Assembly (NCBI GenBank): GCA_016744595.1
Contig: JADGEB010000028.1
Location: 1 to 43,287 of the forward strand
DNA: 43,287 nt
DNA from: Desulfuromusa sp.
GTDB lineage: Bacteria; Desulfobacterota; Desulfuromonadia; Desulfuromonadales; Geopsychrobacteraceae
Direction of reading: 5' to 3'
The notes beneath the pieces were generated by a model, which was not told where the DNA came from, ran no database searches, and saw only the letters and a list, made by a program, of their open reading frames with translations. This document shows, piece by piece, positions 31,604 to 40,959 of the stretch. A program made the translations under genes and the position numbers. Numbering within the stretch: the first letter of the stretch is position 1; each line of letters starts with the position of its first letter.

Positions 31604-33106
31604 ATGAATATAACATCACTTAAATACTTAGTTTTCTCTCTAGCTGTTTTATCTGTTTATGCGATTACTCCAAAAAAATATAAGTGGGTATCTCTTCTTG
31701 TCTCAAGTTGTTTTTTTTATTATAGCTTTGGTGCTCCATACCTTCTATTTTCTTTATCTGTAGTTACGATTGGGACCTATTTTTTTGGTCTGTATATATA
31801 TAAAGCAGTAAAACAATCTCATAAGAAAGTGTTTTTTTTTCTAGGGGTGTTAGGAAATATAATTATTCTTATTTTGCTTAAATACACTCCATTCATTGAC
31901 GAAAACATTAAGCGATTCACTGAAGCAGCCAATATTCAAACAGATTTCCAAATAGGTTTTCACTTAGTCGCAATTGGCGTTTCTTATTTTGTTTTCCAGT
32001 CCATAGCGTACCTTGCTGACATCTACCTTGAAACATTAAAGCCTGAGAAGCATCTAGGCTACCTTGCTCTTTCGCTAAGTTTTTTTCCTAAGTTAATACA
32101 GGGGCCGATTGAGAGAGGTAATTCTATTCTTCCGCAAATTAAAAACCTGGATAATATTAATCGCACTAACCTGGCAATTGGTACGCATCTTTTCTTTTGG
32201 GGGCTATTCAAAAAAGTAGTAGTTGCAGATAGGTTATCCGCTTTTGTTGACCCAGTATACTCTGATGTTTCTACTCATTACGGATTGGAATTTTTTATAG
32301 CTACTTATTTATTTGCATTCCAATTATACTTTGATTTTTCAGGATATACAGACATGGCTAGAGGCGTCGCTCGATGTTTTAACATTAAGTTAACGGAAAA
32401 CTTTAACTCTCCTTATTTGGCTACATCCACCGCTGATTTTTGGAGGAGATGGCATATCTCATTTTCTAGCTGGATTCTTGATTATCTGTTCAAGCCGATC
32501 CAGTTTAATTTGCGATATTGGTTGAAATGGGGAACTCCAATTGCACTTATAATAACATTTTTTGTATCTGGTATATGGCATGGTGCTGCGTGGACATATG
32601 TATTTTGGGGATTGCTCCACGGTATCTTTTTAGGTACTGGAGTTGTGTTTAAAAAGCAGGTTAAACAGATATACAAAAAAATTGGTTTCAAAAAAGGTAA
32701 GTTGCCAGATTTCTTGAGTGTTTTTATTACCTTTCATTTGATTTGTTTTGCTTGGGTTTTCTTTCGTGCTCAAACACTTATGGATGGTTTTCTTATTATT
32801 AAAAGTTCAATTGTGGATCTTCCAAAGAGTCTATTTCTAGTTGGTGATAGCTATCAAGTATTCCTAAAGCATTGCTTTCTCGGGAAACCTTCTGTTGAGT
32901 TTTTTAGTGTTATCACCTTGATTATAATTGCATCTTTTGTTCCCAAAGTATTTCAAAAGAATAGTTTGGATGAGGCTCCTGCGGATGAGGTTTTATGGTT
33001 TAGAGAGCTGTCATCAATAAGTAGAGGGGTTGTATATGGGGTCCTTCTATATTTGATAATTTTTTGTGGTGCTAGTGCTCAAAGTTTTATTTATATGCAA
33101 TTTTGA
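31604..33106 (+). CDS. MBOAT family O-acyltransferase (AlgI/DltB-like)
   Basis: This 500-residue multispanning inner-membrane protein carries the MBOAT signature. The catalytic His is His326 in VSGIWHGAAWTYVFWGLLHG, and a second conserved His is at 339. AlgI-type elements LSFFPKLIQGPIERG, YFDFSGYTDMARGVA and NFNSPYLATSTADFWRRWH are all present. AlgI and DltB move an acyl group across the membrane to a partner that modifies the polymer. Together with the ligase, carrier protein and SGNH protein just upstream, it completes a Dlt-like O-acylation unit. It is the last gene of that set; 645 bases without a gene follow. Confidence 0.93.
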   Translation: MNITSLKYLVFSLAVLSVYAITPKKYKWVSLLVSSCFFYYSFGAPYLLFSLSVVTIGTYFFGLYIYKAVKQSHKKVFFFLGVLGNIIILILLKYTPFIDENIKRFTEAANIQTDFQIGFHLVAIGVSYFVFQSIAYLADIYLETLKPEKHLGYLALSLSFFPKLIQGPIERGNSILPQIKNLDNINRTNLAIGTHLFFWGLFKKVVVADRLSAFVDPVYSDVSTHYGLEFFIATYLFAFQLYFDFSGYTDMARGVARCFNIKLTENFNSPYLATSTADFWRRWHISFSSWILDYLFKPIQFNLRYWLKWGTPIALIITFFVSGIWHGAAWTYVFWGLLHGIFLGTGVVFKKQVKQIYKKIGFKKGKLPDFLSVFITFHLICFAWVFFRAQTLMDGFLIIKSSIVDLPKSLFLVGDSYQVFLKHCFLGKPSVEFFSVITLIIIASFVPKVFQKNSLDEAPADEVLWFRELSSISRGVVYGVLLYLIIFCGASAQSFIYMQF

Positions 33107-33751
33107 ATTATTGTTTATTGTTTCTGGTCTAAATTTATTCGATGTTAATTATATGGTTTTTCTGTATGTGTTTATCTCCACTGTCGGAGATGAACTCATA
33201 CGTATTGAGAAGTTCCAATCTTGGAAATATGACTTTGTGACATGCTTGTGATGTAGTTGATACTTGGTAAATTCCCTCAAAAAACGTTGCGACCTGACTT
33301 AAATATATTCTCTTTTCAGAGTTTTGATCTGGTTCTTGTGTCGTCTTAGATAAAAACAGTGGGCATTTATTTGTTCTTCGCTATAACTTTCACACTCGAT
33401 TCTTCTGGATGAGTTTAACTGAGTAAGCTTAATGTTAAAAGTGTTGCTTGTTTTATGAAGTAAGGCTATTCTAATTATTGCCGGATTTGTAGCTCAGTTT
33501 TTGTAGATAGAGTTTTGGCCATATATTTTCTCATGTTGAGATAGTGGCCCCAATAATCTTTTGTTGTTGTCTGCGACCTCTATGGAATCGTGAAACTCAT
33601 TGTGAATAGTTGTTACTAAGAATAAGGTTCTAAAAAGTTAACGATTTTCTAGATATTGAGCTGCACAAAATATATAGAGGCGTATTGAGCATTGATTAAG
33701 GAAAGTGATTTTTTACGCAGCACTCATACATCATCTCGAAAGGTGCTAGTT
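33107..33751 (+). other. Non-coding gap between MBOAT gene and secreted protein gene
   Basis: I see no convincing gene in this 645-bp AT-rich stretch. Short frames lack ribosome sites. A small inverted repeat ATCTCC/GGAGAT flanks a 6-base loop near 33176-33193 with no T-run. TTGCTT and TATTCT, 17 bp apart near 33450, are a weak sigma-70-like pair. A long untranslated region or promoter for the secreted-protein gene is likely but not located. Confidence 0.4.
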
Positions 33752-36478
33752 ATGAAAAAAATGAAAAGTATTAGTATGAACCACATTTTTTTACCAATCT
33801 TATTTCTTTTTGTTGGGTTGACGATCCCCGCAATTTCTTACTCAGCACTGGAGTCGCACAACCTTTTATACCAAGGGTCGTTCCAAGTGCCGGGGGGTGT
33901 TGGGTTGGATTATGGAGGATACGCCCTTGCCTATAATCCAGCGAATAATTCACTATTTATTACAGGGCATACCTATAACCAAACAGTTGCAGAGATTAGT
34001 ATTCCATCAGTCAATGGGACAGCAACTCTCTTGCAAGCACCTGCCGACATAACAGAAGGTAATTTGCGCAACATTGGCGAAGGAATGACAGATACGTTTG
34101 GGTCAAATGGCGTTCTTATGGGTGGCCTACTGGTGCAGGATGGACAACTTATAGGGACTTCATTCCCTCACTATGCTTCAGATGCTGCTTATACGCACTT
34201 TACAAGTGGACTTGACGTTGATGCAACGGGCGACTTTGGTGGTATGTATCGTGTCGGGGAGACTCCTGAAGTCCCTGGAGCAAGATTTATAGATGGATGG
34301 ATGGCCGCTATTCCGACCTCTTGGCAAACTGCGCTAGGTGGTTCTGTTATTTCTGGAAATGGTGGTTTAAGTATTATCGCCTCTACCAGTTATGGGCCTG
34401 CGGCCTTTTCATTTGACCATTCACGGCTAGGGATTGACGAGCCAGTTACAGCTAATGCGTTGATGTATTACCCTCAATCAAACCAAACCTTAAATGGTGT
34501 AAATGATAGCAGAGCCCCAAGTAGGTTTTTTAACTGGACAACAAAAATGGCTGGCTCAGTCATTATTCCTAATACCGACTCTATTGTGTTTTTCGGATAC
34601 CACGGGATAGGAGATACTGGATATGGGAACGGTACGAGTGACCCTGATGCAATTGGAACTGACTGTTTAGGGGATGGGGCAACTTGTTTTTATGACCCGT
34701 CCGGAATGGGTGGAAAAGGTCCACACGCATATCCTTATATTTACCAAGCGTGGTCTTATGATCTAGCCGATCTTGCAGCGGTTCACGCTGGCACACTAGA
34801 CCCTTGGGAGATTACTCCCGCCTCTGTTTGGGAGCTTCCGTTTGAGGTTGCCCCTACTGACCTTTTTGGTGGAGCAGCAGCGTATAACCCCACAACAGAA
34901 GAACTGTACGTTGTTGCACCTAGAGCTGGGGCGTATGGATTGCCCTTAGTGCATGTCTTTTCAGTTGACTTGACAACAACAGCGTCTTCAACGTTTTCTG
35001 TCGGTGGTAGGGCTATCCTGTTGAATGGGACAGTCACTCTACAGAACAACAGCGGGGATTCATTAACTCTATCAGCAACCGATAGAACAACCATCCAAAA
35101 TTTTACATTTAGTTCCGAATTGACTGATGCGGCAAGTTTTAATGTCACAGTAACAGCACAGCCAGTTGGACAAACATGCTCCGTTATGAATGGTGTTGGA
35201 GATATTTTATCTGCTGATATGACAAGCGTTGTTATTGTTTGTGACGGAGATGGCGGGGGGGAGGTGACCTCTACTTGCTCAGACGGTATCCAAAACCAAG
35301 ATGAAGATGGGGTGGATTGTGGTGGGAGTTGTTCAGCGTGTAGTGTTGGGCAAATATATGTCAACTCCCTCTCGGAACTCTACACAGCTTTTGATGGCGA
35401 GCAAGATGGTGATGAAATTATCATTGCCCCCGGCACTTACACACTTAACTCAACTGCGCTATCTATAAATGCTGATAATATTATTATACGCAGTTCAACA
35501 GGAAATCGTGAAGATGTTATTATTCAAGGTGACGGGTTCGAATCGAATTCATCTATAAAATCAATTTTCTATTTTCCGCAAGGGGCATATGGACAGAATA
35601 CAACCATCAAAGATTTAACCATTGGTCGTGTTGGTTGGCATGCAATATTTTTTAATGGCAATGGTTCGGGGAATGGCAGCACTATCGATAATGTTCGGAT
35701 TTTTGATTGTTACGAACAGTTTATAAAAGGTGCTGATGTTTTAAATGTTGGTACAGATGATGTCACAGTTAAGAATAGTTTATTTGAGTTCACTAGCCCA
35801 CCAGCGCCTAATTATTATACTGGTGGAATTGATATTCATGCCGGGGATAGTTGGTTAATCCAAGATAACGAATTTAAAAACATTCGTAGCCCTTCCGGTG
35901 CAATATCTGAACATGCAATTCATATGTGGTCAAACGATCCTTTTCCTGGTGAAAACACCATTGAACGTAATAAAATTCTAGACTGTGATCGAGGGATAGG
36001 GATTTGGAATAATACTGGTTCAACAATTATCCGTAATAATATGATAACCAGCAATGGACTTGGCGCATTCCCTGATGTAGGGATTGATATTCAAAACTCG
36101 CAAAACCAATATGTTTATAATAATACGATTTGGAACGATCCAAATGAAGGGTACTATGCTGGAATAGAGGTTCGTGGGGCAACAACAACCGCTATTGTGA
36201 GGAATAATCTTACAAATGCTGAGATCCGCGACATTAATAGCCCAACAGTTACAGAATCAAACAACATAGAACTCACAACTATTAACTCATGGTTGGTCAG
36301 TCCAACAACAGCAGACCATCATTTGTCTATGTCCGTTTCTTCTATTATTGATCAAGGATATATGGGGGTAGTGACGGATGATTTTGACGGTCAGAATAGA
36401 AGTGGGGCAATTGATATAGGGGCTGATGAATTAGAATTAAATTTAGTATTTCCACCGTCGAGTTTAAGGTTGAATTGA
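33752..36478 (+). CDS. Secreted mosaic protein: propeller-like domain, Ig-like domain, right-handed beta-helix
   Basis: This 908-residue exported protein has a signal peptide at residues 1 to about 27 (KKMKSISMNHIFLPILFL and beyond, cleavage near SYSA-LE). ATG 33752 is chosen over TTG 33692 because the signal peptide begins there. Residues about 30-415 form a repetitive beta-rich, possibly propeller domain starting LLYQGSFQVPGG. About 415-495 is a domain with GTVTLQNNSGDSLTLSA and NVTVTAQPVGQTCSV, known from many marine proteobacterial surface proteins. A CSDGIQNQDEDGVDCGG cysteine-rich linker follows. From about 535 to the end is a parallel beta-helix (EIIIAPGTYTL, TIIRNNMI, SGAIDIGADE), like choice-of-anchor Q proteins. 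No PEP-CTERM or other sorting tail is present. It could bind, cleave or epimerise the polysaccharide. Confidence 0.8.
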   Translation: MKKMKSISMNHIFLPILFLFVGLTIPAISYSALESHNLLYQGSFQVPGGVGLDYGGYALAYNPANNSLFITGHTYNQTVAEISIPSVNGTATLLQAPADITEGNLRNIGEGMTDTFGSNGVLMGGLLVQDGQLIGTSFPHYASDAAYTHFTSGLDVDATGDFGGMYRVGETPEVPGARFIDGWMAAIPTSWQTALGGSVISGNGGLSIIASTSYGPAAFSFDHSRLGIDEPVTANALMYYPQSNQTLNGVNDSRAPSRFFNWTTKMAGSVIIPNTDSIVFFGYHGIGDTGYGNGTSDPDAIGTDCLGDGATCFYDPSGMGGKGPHAYPYIYQAWSYDLADLAAVHAGTLDPWEITPASVWELPFEVAPTDLFGGAAAYNPTTEELYVVAPRAGAYGLPLVHVFSVDLTTTASSTFSVGGRAILLNGTVTLQNNSGDSLTLSATDRTTIQNFTFSSELTDAASFNVTVTAQPVGQTCSVMNGVGDILSADMTSVVIVCDGDGGGEVTSTCSDGIQNQDEDGVDCGGSCSACSVGQIYVNSLSELYTAFDGEQDGDEIIIAPGTYTLNSTALSINADNIIIRSSTGNREDVIIQGDGFESNSSIKSIFYFPQGAYGQNTTIKDLTIGRVGWHAIFFNGNGSGNGSTIDNVRIFDCYEQFIKGADVLNVGTDDVTVKNSLFEFTSPPAPNYYTGGIDIHAGDSWLIQDNEFKNIRSPSGAISEHAIHMWSNDPFPGENTIERNKILDCDRGIGIWNNTGSTIIRNNMITSNGLGAFPDVGIDIQNSQNQYVYNNTIWNDPNEGYYAGIEVRGATTTAIVRNNLTNAEIRDINSPTVTESNNIELTTINSWLVSPTTADHHLSMSVSSIIDQGYMGVVTDDFDGQNRSGAIDIGADELELNLVFPPSSLRLN

Positions 36479-36486
36479 TTTTTTGT

Positions 36487-36515
36487 AGTGGGGGCTAAAT
36501 GATTCAGCCCCCACT
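36487..36515. terminator. Bidirectional rho-independent terminator
   Basis: A perfect 10-bp stem, AGTGGGGGCT (36487-36496) with AGCCCCCACT (36506-36515), encloses a 9-base loop. GTTTTATTATTTT follows on the plus strand. On the minus strand the stem is followed by ACAAAAAATC, a weaker tail. It lies between the convergent genes ending at 36478 and 36522. Confidence 0.9.
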
Positions 36516-36521
36516 GTTTTA

Positions 36522-37049
36522 TTATTTTAAGTGTGAAGACATTGCCTTTGGTAGCGGACGTGCTGGAATGCCTAAGGCAGTATGCTGAGACGGTATATTT
36601 TTAAGGACAACAGAGTTTGGTCCTACCCAGACTTCATCACCCACTACTACATTCCCCATTATACGTGCACCGGGTCCCAGCCATAAATTATTTCCCACAA
36701 CGGGCGGATTCTCTTGATCCATATAAACAATTGATGAACCTTCACATATAGTAGCTTTCTCGCCGATTTTTATGCCTGGACCAATATGCACCCCAACTGA
36801 GTGTATTATCCTCAAGGATGGCCCAATTTCGGCTTTATGAGATATTTCAGCTCCTGTGACAACTTGTGATAAAAATTGTAATATTTTTGAGAAAAATCCT
36901 AACTTATGCTGACTTAAAAAAAATGAAATACGATATGAAATAGATGCGTGAAAACCCAAACGTAAAAAAGCCTCAGTTATTCCGCCCCAATAATCAATAT
37001 CAGACTTTATCAGACACCATAAACTATACTTTTCTGTGTTTGTGGTCAT
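36522..37049 (-). CDS. Serine-acetyltransferase-like (CysE/SAT) hexapeptide acyltransferase
   Basis: This 175-residue protein has the N-terminal helical part of short SAT proteins (IKSDIDYWGG, FHASISYRISFFLSQHKLG). The left-handed beta-helix is VTGAEISHKAEIGPSLRIIH, VGVHIGPGIKIGEKATIC and VGNNLWLGPGARIMGNVVVG. The end is GIPARPLPK. His in RIIHSVGVHIGP matches the catalytic position of SAT enzymes. In polysaccharide loci such proteins O-acetylate sugars rather than serine. It is co-directional with the SGNH lipoprotein gene, 2 bases downstream of it, and both point away from manC. Confidence 0.87.
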   Translation of the reverse strand: MTTNTEKYSLWCLIKSDIDYWGGITEAFLRLGFHASISYRISFFLSQHKLGFFSKILQFLSQVVTGAEISHKAEIGPSLRIIHSVGVHIGPGIKIGEKATICEGSSIVYMDQENPPVVGNNLWLGPGARIMGNVVVGDEVWVGPNSVVLKNIPSQHTALGIPARPLPKAMSSHLK

Positions 37050-37051
37050 TT

Positions 37052-37873
37052 TTATAACTCAGAAATGTATTCGAAAAAATTGATAGATATTTGCTTTTGT
37101 CCAAATGTATTTAAATGCCCACCATCGTCTGTATAATCAGGAACCATTGCTTCATATTGGATATTATTGTCTGTAAATACCCTCGTTTGTCCATCTGGAT
37201 AAGTTGATTCAAACTTTGCTATATCAAAAATAGGCTCTTTGTCTTGGTAAAATTTTCTAAGGTAATCATTGTATTTGTTGCGTGCGATGTTGTCGGCGGA
37301 AATTTTCTGTGATCGCCCCAGAATTTTCTTAATCCAGTCTTTTAAAGTCATATTGTCAGAGATAAGAGGAACCGTTGTGTGAACAAAAGTGATTTGAGGA
37401 TACTTTTGTTTTAATTCCTCAATAACACGATTATACTCATTGAAAATTTTAGTTAGGTCTGTTTGTTTATTGAAATCAATAAAACAAAATTTTAGAATGG
37501 CAACGTCAATTTTGTCTCCGATACCGGATTCAATTAATTCTTTAAAGTCTTTAATTTTGCTCTCTGGTGAATAGTTTGACCCTACCGAAGCATGATACAA
37601 ACCAGGTTTGTCAATTTCGTTTGCATTACGTGTAGAATGAATGTGTAATTGTTCTGAATTAGATTGGTCTTGTAGTGACACAATACCATCCAGAATATTT
37701 TTACCAACCGATTGATGGGCAAAGAATATACGCATTTTTTTTACCTTCATGAGTGCTGTATCAGTGATATTTGAATGGTTCTTTTCTGCTGTTGATTGAG
37801 TGTTACTTTTTTTGCACGCTGTCGTATTAAGTGTGAAAAATATCATAACTAGAATGATAGGAATAACTTTCAT
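37052..37873 (-). CDS. SGNH/GDSL-hydrolase-like lipoprotein
   Basis: This 273-residue protein is probably a lipoprotein. The signal sequence MKVIPIILVMIFFTLNTTAC has Cys20 as the likely lipidated residue, though position -3 is Thr rather than the usual Leu. The frame extends to ATG 37888, but ATG 37873 is preferred because GGAGG lies 8 bases upstream. The domain begins MRIFFAHQSVGKNILDGI and has LKFCFIDFN, FVHTTVPLI and the block-V-like DDGGHLNTFGQKQ with Asp and His. I recognise the HQSVGxNIL pattern from uncharacterised SGNH-like proteins but not from a named enzyme. Paired with an acetyltransferase gene, it may add or remove acetyl groups in the periplasm. Confidence 0.75.
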   Translation of the reverse strand: MKVIPIILVMIFFTLNTTACKKSNTQSTAEKNHSNITDTALMKVKKMRIFFAHQSVGKNILDGIVSLQDQSNSEQLHIHSTRNANEIDKPGLYHASVGSNYSPESKIKDFKELIESGIGDKIDVAILKFCFIDFNKQTDLTKIFNEYNRVIEELKQKYPQITFVHTTVPLISDNMTLKDWIKKILGRSQKISADNIARNKYNDYLRKFYQDKEPIFDIAKFESTYPDGQTRVFTDNNIQYEAMVPDYTDDGGHLNTFGQKQISINFFEYISEL

Positions 37874-38046
37874 CTTAGTGTCCTCCATATTTTCAATTTA
37901 TCTTACCTTTTATTATGCTGGCAATTAAAAAAGAATGCAAATAGGAGACTATATTTTTTGATTTGTATTTTTTATGAGAATCATTTAAGCTTAAGTGGTT
38001 GCTTTGAATATTACTATACAAATTATTTTCGGAAGTTGAGGTAAAA

Positions 38047-39471
38047 ATGATACTACCTGTTATCCTTTCTGGCGGTGCTGGAACACGTCTGTGGCCTCTT
38101 TCACGTGAACTCTATCCTAAGCAGCTTCTTCCTCTTGTTAGTGATAAAACAATGCTGCAAGAGACCTTAAGTCGTTTGGATGGTGTTCCTGAGATGACAA
38201 ATCCAATGATTGTTTGTAATGAAGCTCACCGGTTTATGGTCGCGGAGCAGATCAGACAACTTGATAAAGAAGCTCAATCTATTATTCTTGAACCGTGTGG
38301 GCGCAATACAGCACCTGCTGTTGCTATTGCAGCGCTTGGTGCTCAAGAGATAGAATCCGATCCCGTTTTATTGATTCTCCCTGCGGATCATTTGATTTCG
38401 AATGTCGCTGAATTTCAACGGATTGTGCAGTGCGGTGCTGAGCAAGCAGAGGAGGGGGCACTGGTGACATTTGGAATCGTCCCAACCCTTCCTGAAACGG
38501 GTTATGGTTACATACGTGCAGAACAGACGGATTCTGGACCGGTCTTCCCGGTTGCTGAATTTGTTGAAAAACCTGACCGCAATACGGCTGAAGGATATCT
38601 TTCGACAGGGCACTATTACTGGAATAGTGGAATGTTTATGTTTCGTGCTAGCCGTTATTTGGAAGAGCTGGAGCTTTTTCAACCTGAGATGTTAAAAGCC
38701 TGTCAAGCTGCTTATGCCGGAATAACAGCCGATCTTGATTTTCAGCGCCTTGATGAAACAGCTTTTGCTGCTTGTCCGTCTAACTCTATCGATTATGCAG
38801 TGATGGAAAAGACTGATCAGGCTGTCGTTATCCCACTTGATGCGGGTTGGAATGATATCGGTGCTTGGTCAGCTTTATGGGACGTTCATCCTCACGATGA
38901 CCAAGGGAATGTTTTGATTGGGGATGTTTTAACAGCTGGTGCAAAAAATTGTTATCTCCACGCGAGTCAAAGGATGATTGCAGCAACAGGTGTTGAAGAT
39001 CTGGTCGTTGTTGAAACGGCAGATGCCGTTTTGGTTGCACAGCGAGATCAAGTACAAAATGTTAAAGAGATTGTTCAACAATTGAAACAACAGCAGCGTC
39101 ACGAAGCCTCTCTTCATCAAAGGGTTAATCGTCCTTGGGGCGATTACGAGGGAATTGATGTTGGAGAACGTTTTCAAGTGAAGCGAATCACGGTTAAGCC
39201 TGGAGCGAGTTTATCTCTGCAGAAACATCATCATCGCGCTGAGCATTGGATTGTTGTCACCGGAACTGCAAAGGTCACCTGTGGTGAAACTGTAATGATA
39301 CTAACTGAAAACCAGTCAACCTATATACCCCTCGGTGAGGTCCATCGGTTAGAAAATCCTGGTAAAATTTCATTGGAGATTATCGAAGTTCAATCAGGTA
39401 GCTATCTTGGGGAAGATGATATTGTTCGCTTTGAAGATAGTTATGGACGGAACCCCCAGGAGAATAAGTAA
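38047..39471 (+). CDS. manC: Mannose-1-phosphate guanylyltransferase / mannose-6-phosphate isomerase
   Basis: This bifunctional 474-residue enzyme of the ManC/AlgA type makes GDP-mannose from Man-1-P and GTP and interconverts Fru-6-P and Man-6-P. The nucleotidyltransferase domain starts [18 protein letters not shown] and has FVEKPD and the NSIDYAVME substrate segment. The C-terminal type II isomerase cupin has [37 protein letters not shown] and the [13 protein letters not shown] strand. The phosphomannomutase gene starts 2 bases after its stop, so the two form an operon. The 158-bp gap upstream is shared with the divergent lipoprotein gene and should hold both promoters. I could not pick convincing hexamers. 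Confidence 0.96.
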   Translation: MILPVILSGGAGTRLWPLSRELYPKQLLPLVSDKTMLQETLSRLDGVPEMTNPMIVCNEAHRFMVAEQIRQLDKEAQSIILEPCGRNTAPAVAIAALGAQEIESDPVLLILPADHLISNVAEFQRIVQCGAEQAEEGALVTFGIVPTLPETGYGYIRAEQTDSGPVFPVAEFVEKPDRNTAEGYLSTGHYYWNSGMFMFRASRYLEELELFQPEMLKACQAAYAGITADLDFQRLDETAFAACPSNSIDYAVMEKTDQAVVIPLDAGWNDIGAWSALWDVHPHDDQGNVLIGDVLTAGAKNCYLHASQRMIAATGVEDLVVVETADAVLVAQRDQVQNVKEIVQQLKQQQRHEASLHQRVNRPWGDYEGIDVGERFQVKRITVKPGASLSLQKHHHRAEHWIVVTGTAKVTCGETVMILTENQSTYIPLGEVHRLENPGKISLEIIEVQSGSYLGEDDIVRFEDSYGRNPQENK

Positions 39472-39473
39472 TC

Positions 39474-40820
39474 ATGATTATTTCGTGTTTTAAAGCCTAC
39501 GATATTCGAGGACGACTACCCGATCAGCTAAATGAAGAGATCGCTTGGCGTATCGGAAGGGCATATTCTCAAATCCTTACTCCTGCTGAAGTAGTCATCG
39601 GTCACGATGTCCGCTTGTCTAGTCAAGCTTTGAGTGATGCTCTGGCTAAGGGTTTGACTGAGGGGGGAGCTAATGTTTTGGATATCGGTCTCTGTGGAAC
39701 TGAAGAGATTTACCACGCAACGTTCAGTCAAAAAGTTGATGGCGGGATCATGGTGACGGCAAGCCATAATCCTATCGACTATAATGGGATGAAACTAGTT
39801 AGAGAAGATGCAATACCTATCAGCGGAGATAGTGGTTTAGGGAAGATTCAAGAGCTTGCTGAGGTGGGAGAGTTTAATCCTGTTGGCTCTGTAGGGAAAA
39901 TAAAATCAGTCTCTGTCCAAGAGAGCTACATTGACCATTTGCTTACTTATATCGCACCTGAAAAGTTGAAACCGTTGCGCGTTGTTGTCAATGCCGGAAA
40001 TGGATGTGCGGGACCGATCATTGACCTTCTGGAAAAAGTATTGCCTTTGGAGTTTATCAAAATTTGCCATCAGCCAGATGGAACTTTTCCACATGGCATT
40101 CCCAACCCCCTTTTGCCTGAAAATCGTACTCTGACCCGTGATGCTGTCTTGGAGCATAAAGCCGATTTGGGAATTGCCTGGGATGGTGATTTTGACCGTT
40201 GTTTTATGTTTGATGAAAAGGGTCAATTTATCGAAGGATACTATATCGTTGGTTTGCTAGCACAAGCATTATTAGTTAATAGGCCTGGGCAGAAAATTAT
40301 TCATGATCCCCGTTTGACCTGGAATACAATTGATATCGTGAAGCAGGCTGGTGGTATTCCGATTCAGAGTAAAACGGGGCATGCCTTTATTAAAGAGCGG
40401 ATGCGTCTCGAAAATGCCCTTTATGGTGGTGAGATGAGTGCCCATCACTATTTTCGTGATTTTGCTTATTGCGATAGTGGTATGATCCCTTGGTTGATGG
40501 TTGTTGAATTGCTCAGTCAAAATGGGGCCCCTCTTTCTCACATGGTTGCTGAGAGAATTAGTCAATATCCTGCGAGCGGGGAGATTAACCGCCGCGTAAA
40601 AGATTCCACTGAGGTGATAGAATCAATTCGTCAGAAGTATGAACCTGTCGCTAAGAGCACCGATTTTACTGATGGGTTGAGTTTGGATATGGGGCACTGG
40701 CGCTTTAACCTGCGTGAGTCAAATACGGAGCCAGTGATACGTCTCAATGTTGAGACGTGTGGGGATATCGCCTTGATGAAAAGAAAAACTCAGGAGCTTC
40801 TCGATTCTATAGAAGGGTAA
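39474..40820 (+). CDS. manB: Phosphomannomutase/phosphoglucomutase
   Basis: This 448-residue alpha-D-phosphohexomutase converts Man-6-P to Man-1-P, feeding ManC. The phosphoserine is Ser97 in VTASHNP. The metal loop is DGDFDRC at about 237-243. The sugar loop is [10 protein letters not shown], and the phosphate-binding domain IV has [14 protein letters not shown]. The opening [18 protein letters not shown] is typical for AlgC/ManB-type enzymes. The translation start directly after manC indicates coupling. Possible use of Glc-6-P as well is a family trait. Confidence 0.95.
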   Translation: MIISCFKAYDIRGRLPDQLNEEIAWRIGRAYSQILTPAEVVIGHDVRLSSQALSDALAKGLTEGGANVLDIGLCGTEEIYHATFSQKVDGGIMVTASHNPIDYNGMKLVREDAIPISGDSGLGKIQELAEVGEFNPVGSVGKIKSVSVQESYIDHLLTYIAPEKLKPLRVVVNAGNGCAGPIIDLLEKVLPLEFIKICHQPDGTFPHGIPNPLLPENRTLTRDAVLEHKADLGIAWDGDFDRCFMFDEKGQFIEGYYIVGLLAQALLVNRPGQKIIHDPRLTWNTIDIVKQAGGIPIQSKTGHAFIKERMRLENALYGGEMSAHHYFRDFAYCDSGMIPWLMVVELLSQNGAPLSHMVAERISQYPASGEINRRVKDSTEVIESIRQKYEPVAKSTDFTDGLSLDMGHWRFNLRESNTEPVIRLNVETCGDIALMKRKTQELLDSIEG

Positions 40821-40867
40821 AAATCTCAAGCGTAAGATTGTAAAATTTAATATTTCCAAGGGGGCAG

Positions 40868-40894
40868 AATCTCAGGAATCTCAGGAATCTCAGG
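40868..40894 (+). repeat. Three perfect tandem copies of AATCTCAGG
   Basis: The 9-bp unit occurs exactly three times in a row, followed by GGTCAGGTGTTTACTTTTAA. GGGGTCAGGTGTTTA-like sequence is often seen upstream of IS200-like REP-associated transposase genes. The repeat ends 65 bases before the transposase start and may be part of its left end or a target. Confidence 0.7.
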
Positions 40895-40959
40895 GGTCAG
40901 GTGTTTACTTTTAACTGAAGAAATGAGATAATACGGTGTTATTATAAAAGGGAGCGATT

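Noticed and set aside
33066..33251. 61-codon plus-strand frame at the end of the MBOAT gene
   Set aside because: It overlaps the MBOAT end in another frame, has no ribosome site and no conserved pattern.
34783..35364. Long minus-strand frame (193 codons) opposite the secreted protein gene
   Set aside because: It lies entirely antisense to a well-supported gene, has no recognisable domain, and is low-complexity, rich in Pro, Ser and Thr.
40821..40860. Hairpin AATCT/AGATT after the phosphomannomutase gene as a terminator
   Set aside because: The stem is only about 5 bp and AT-rich, with no proper T-run.
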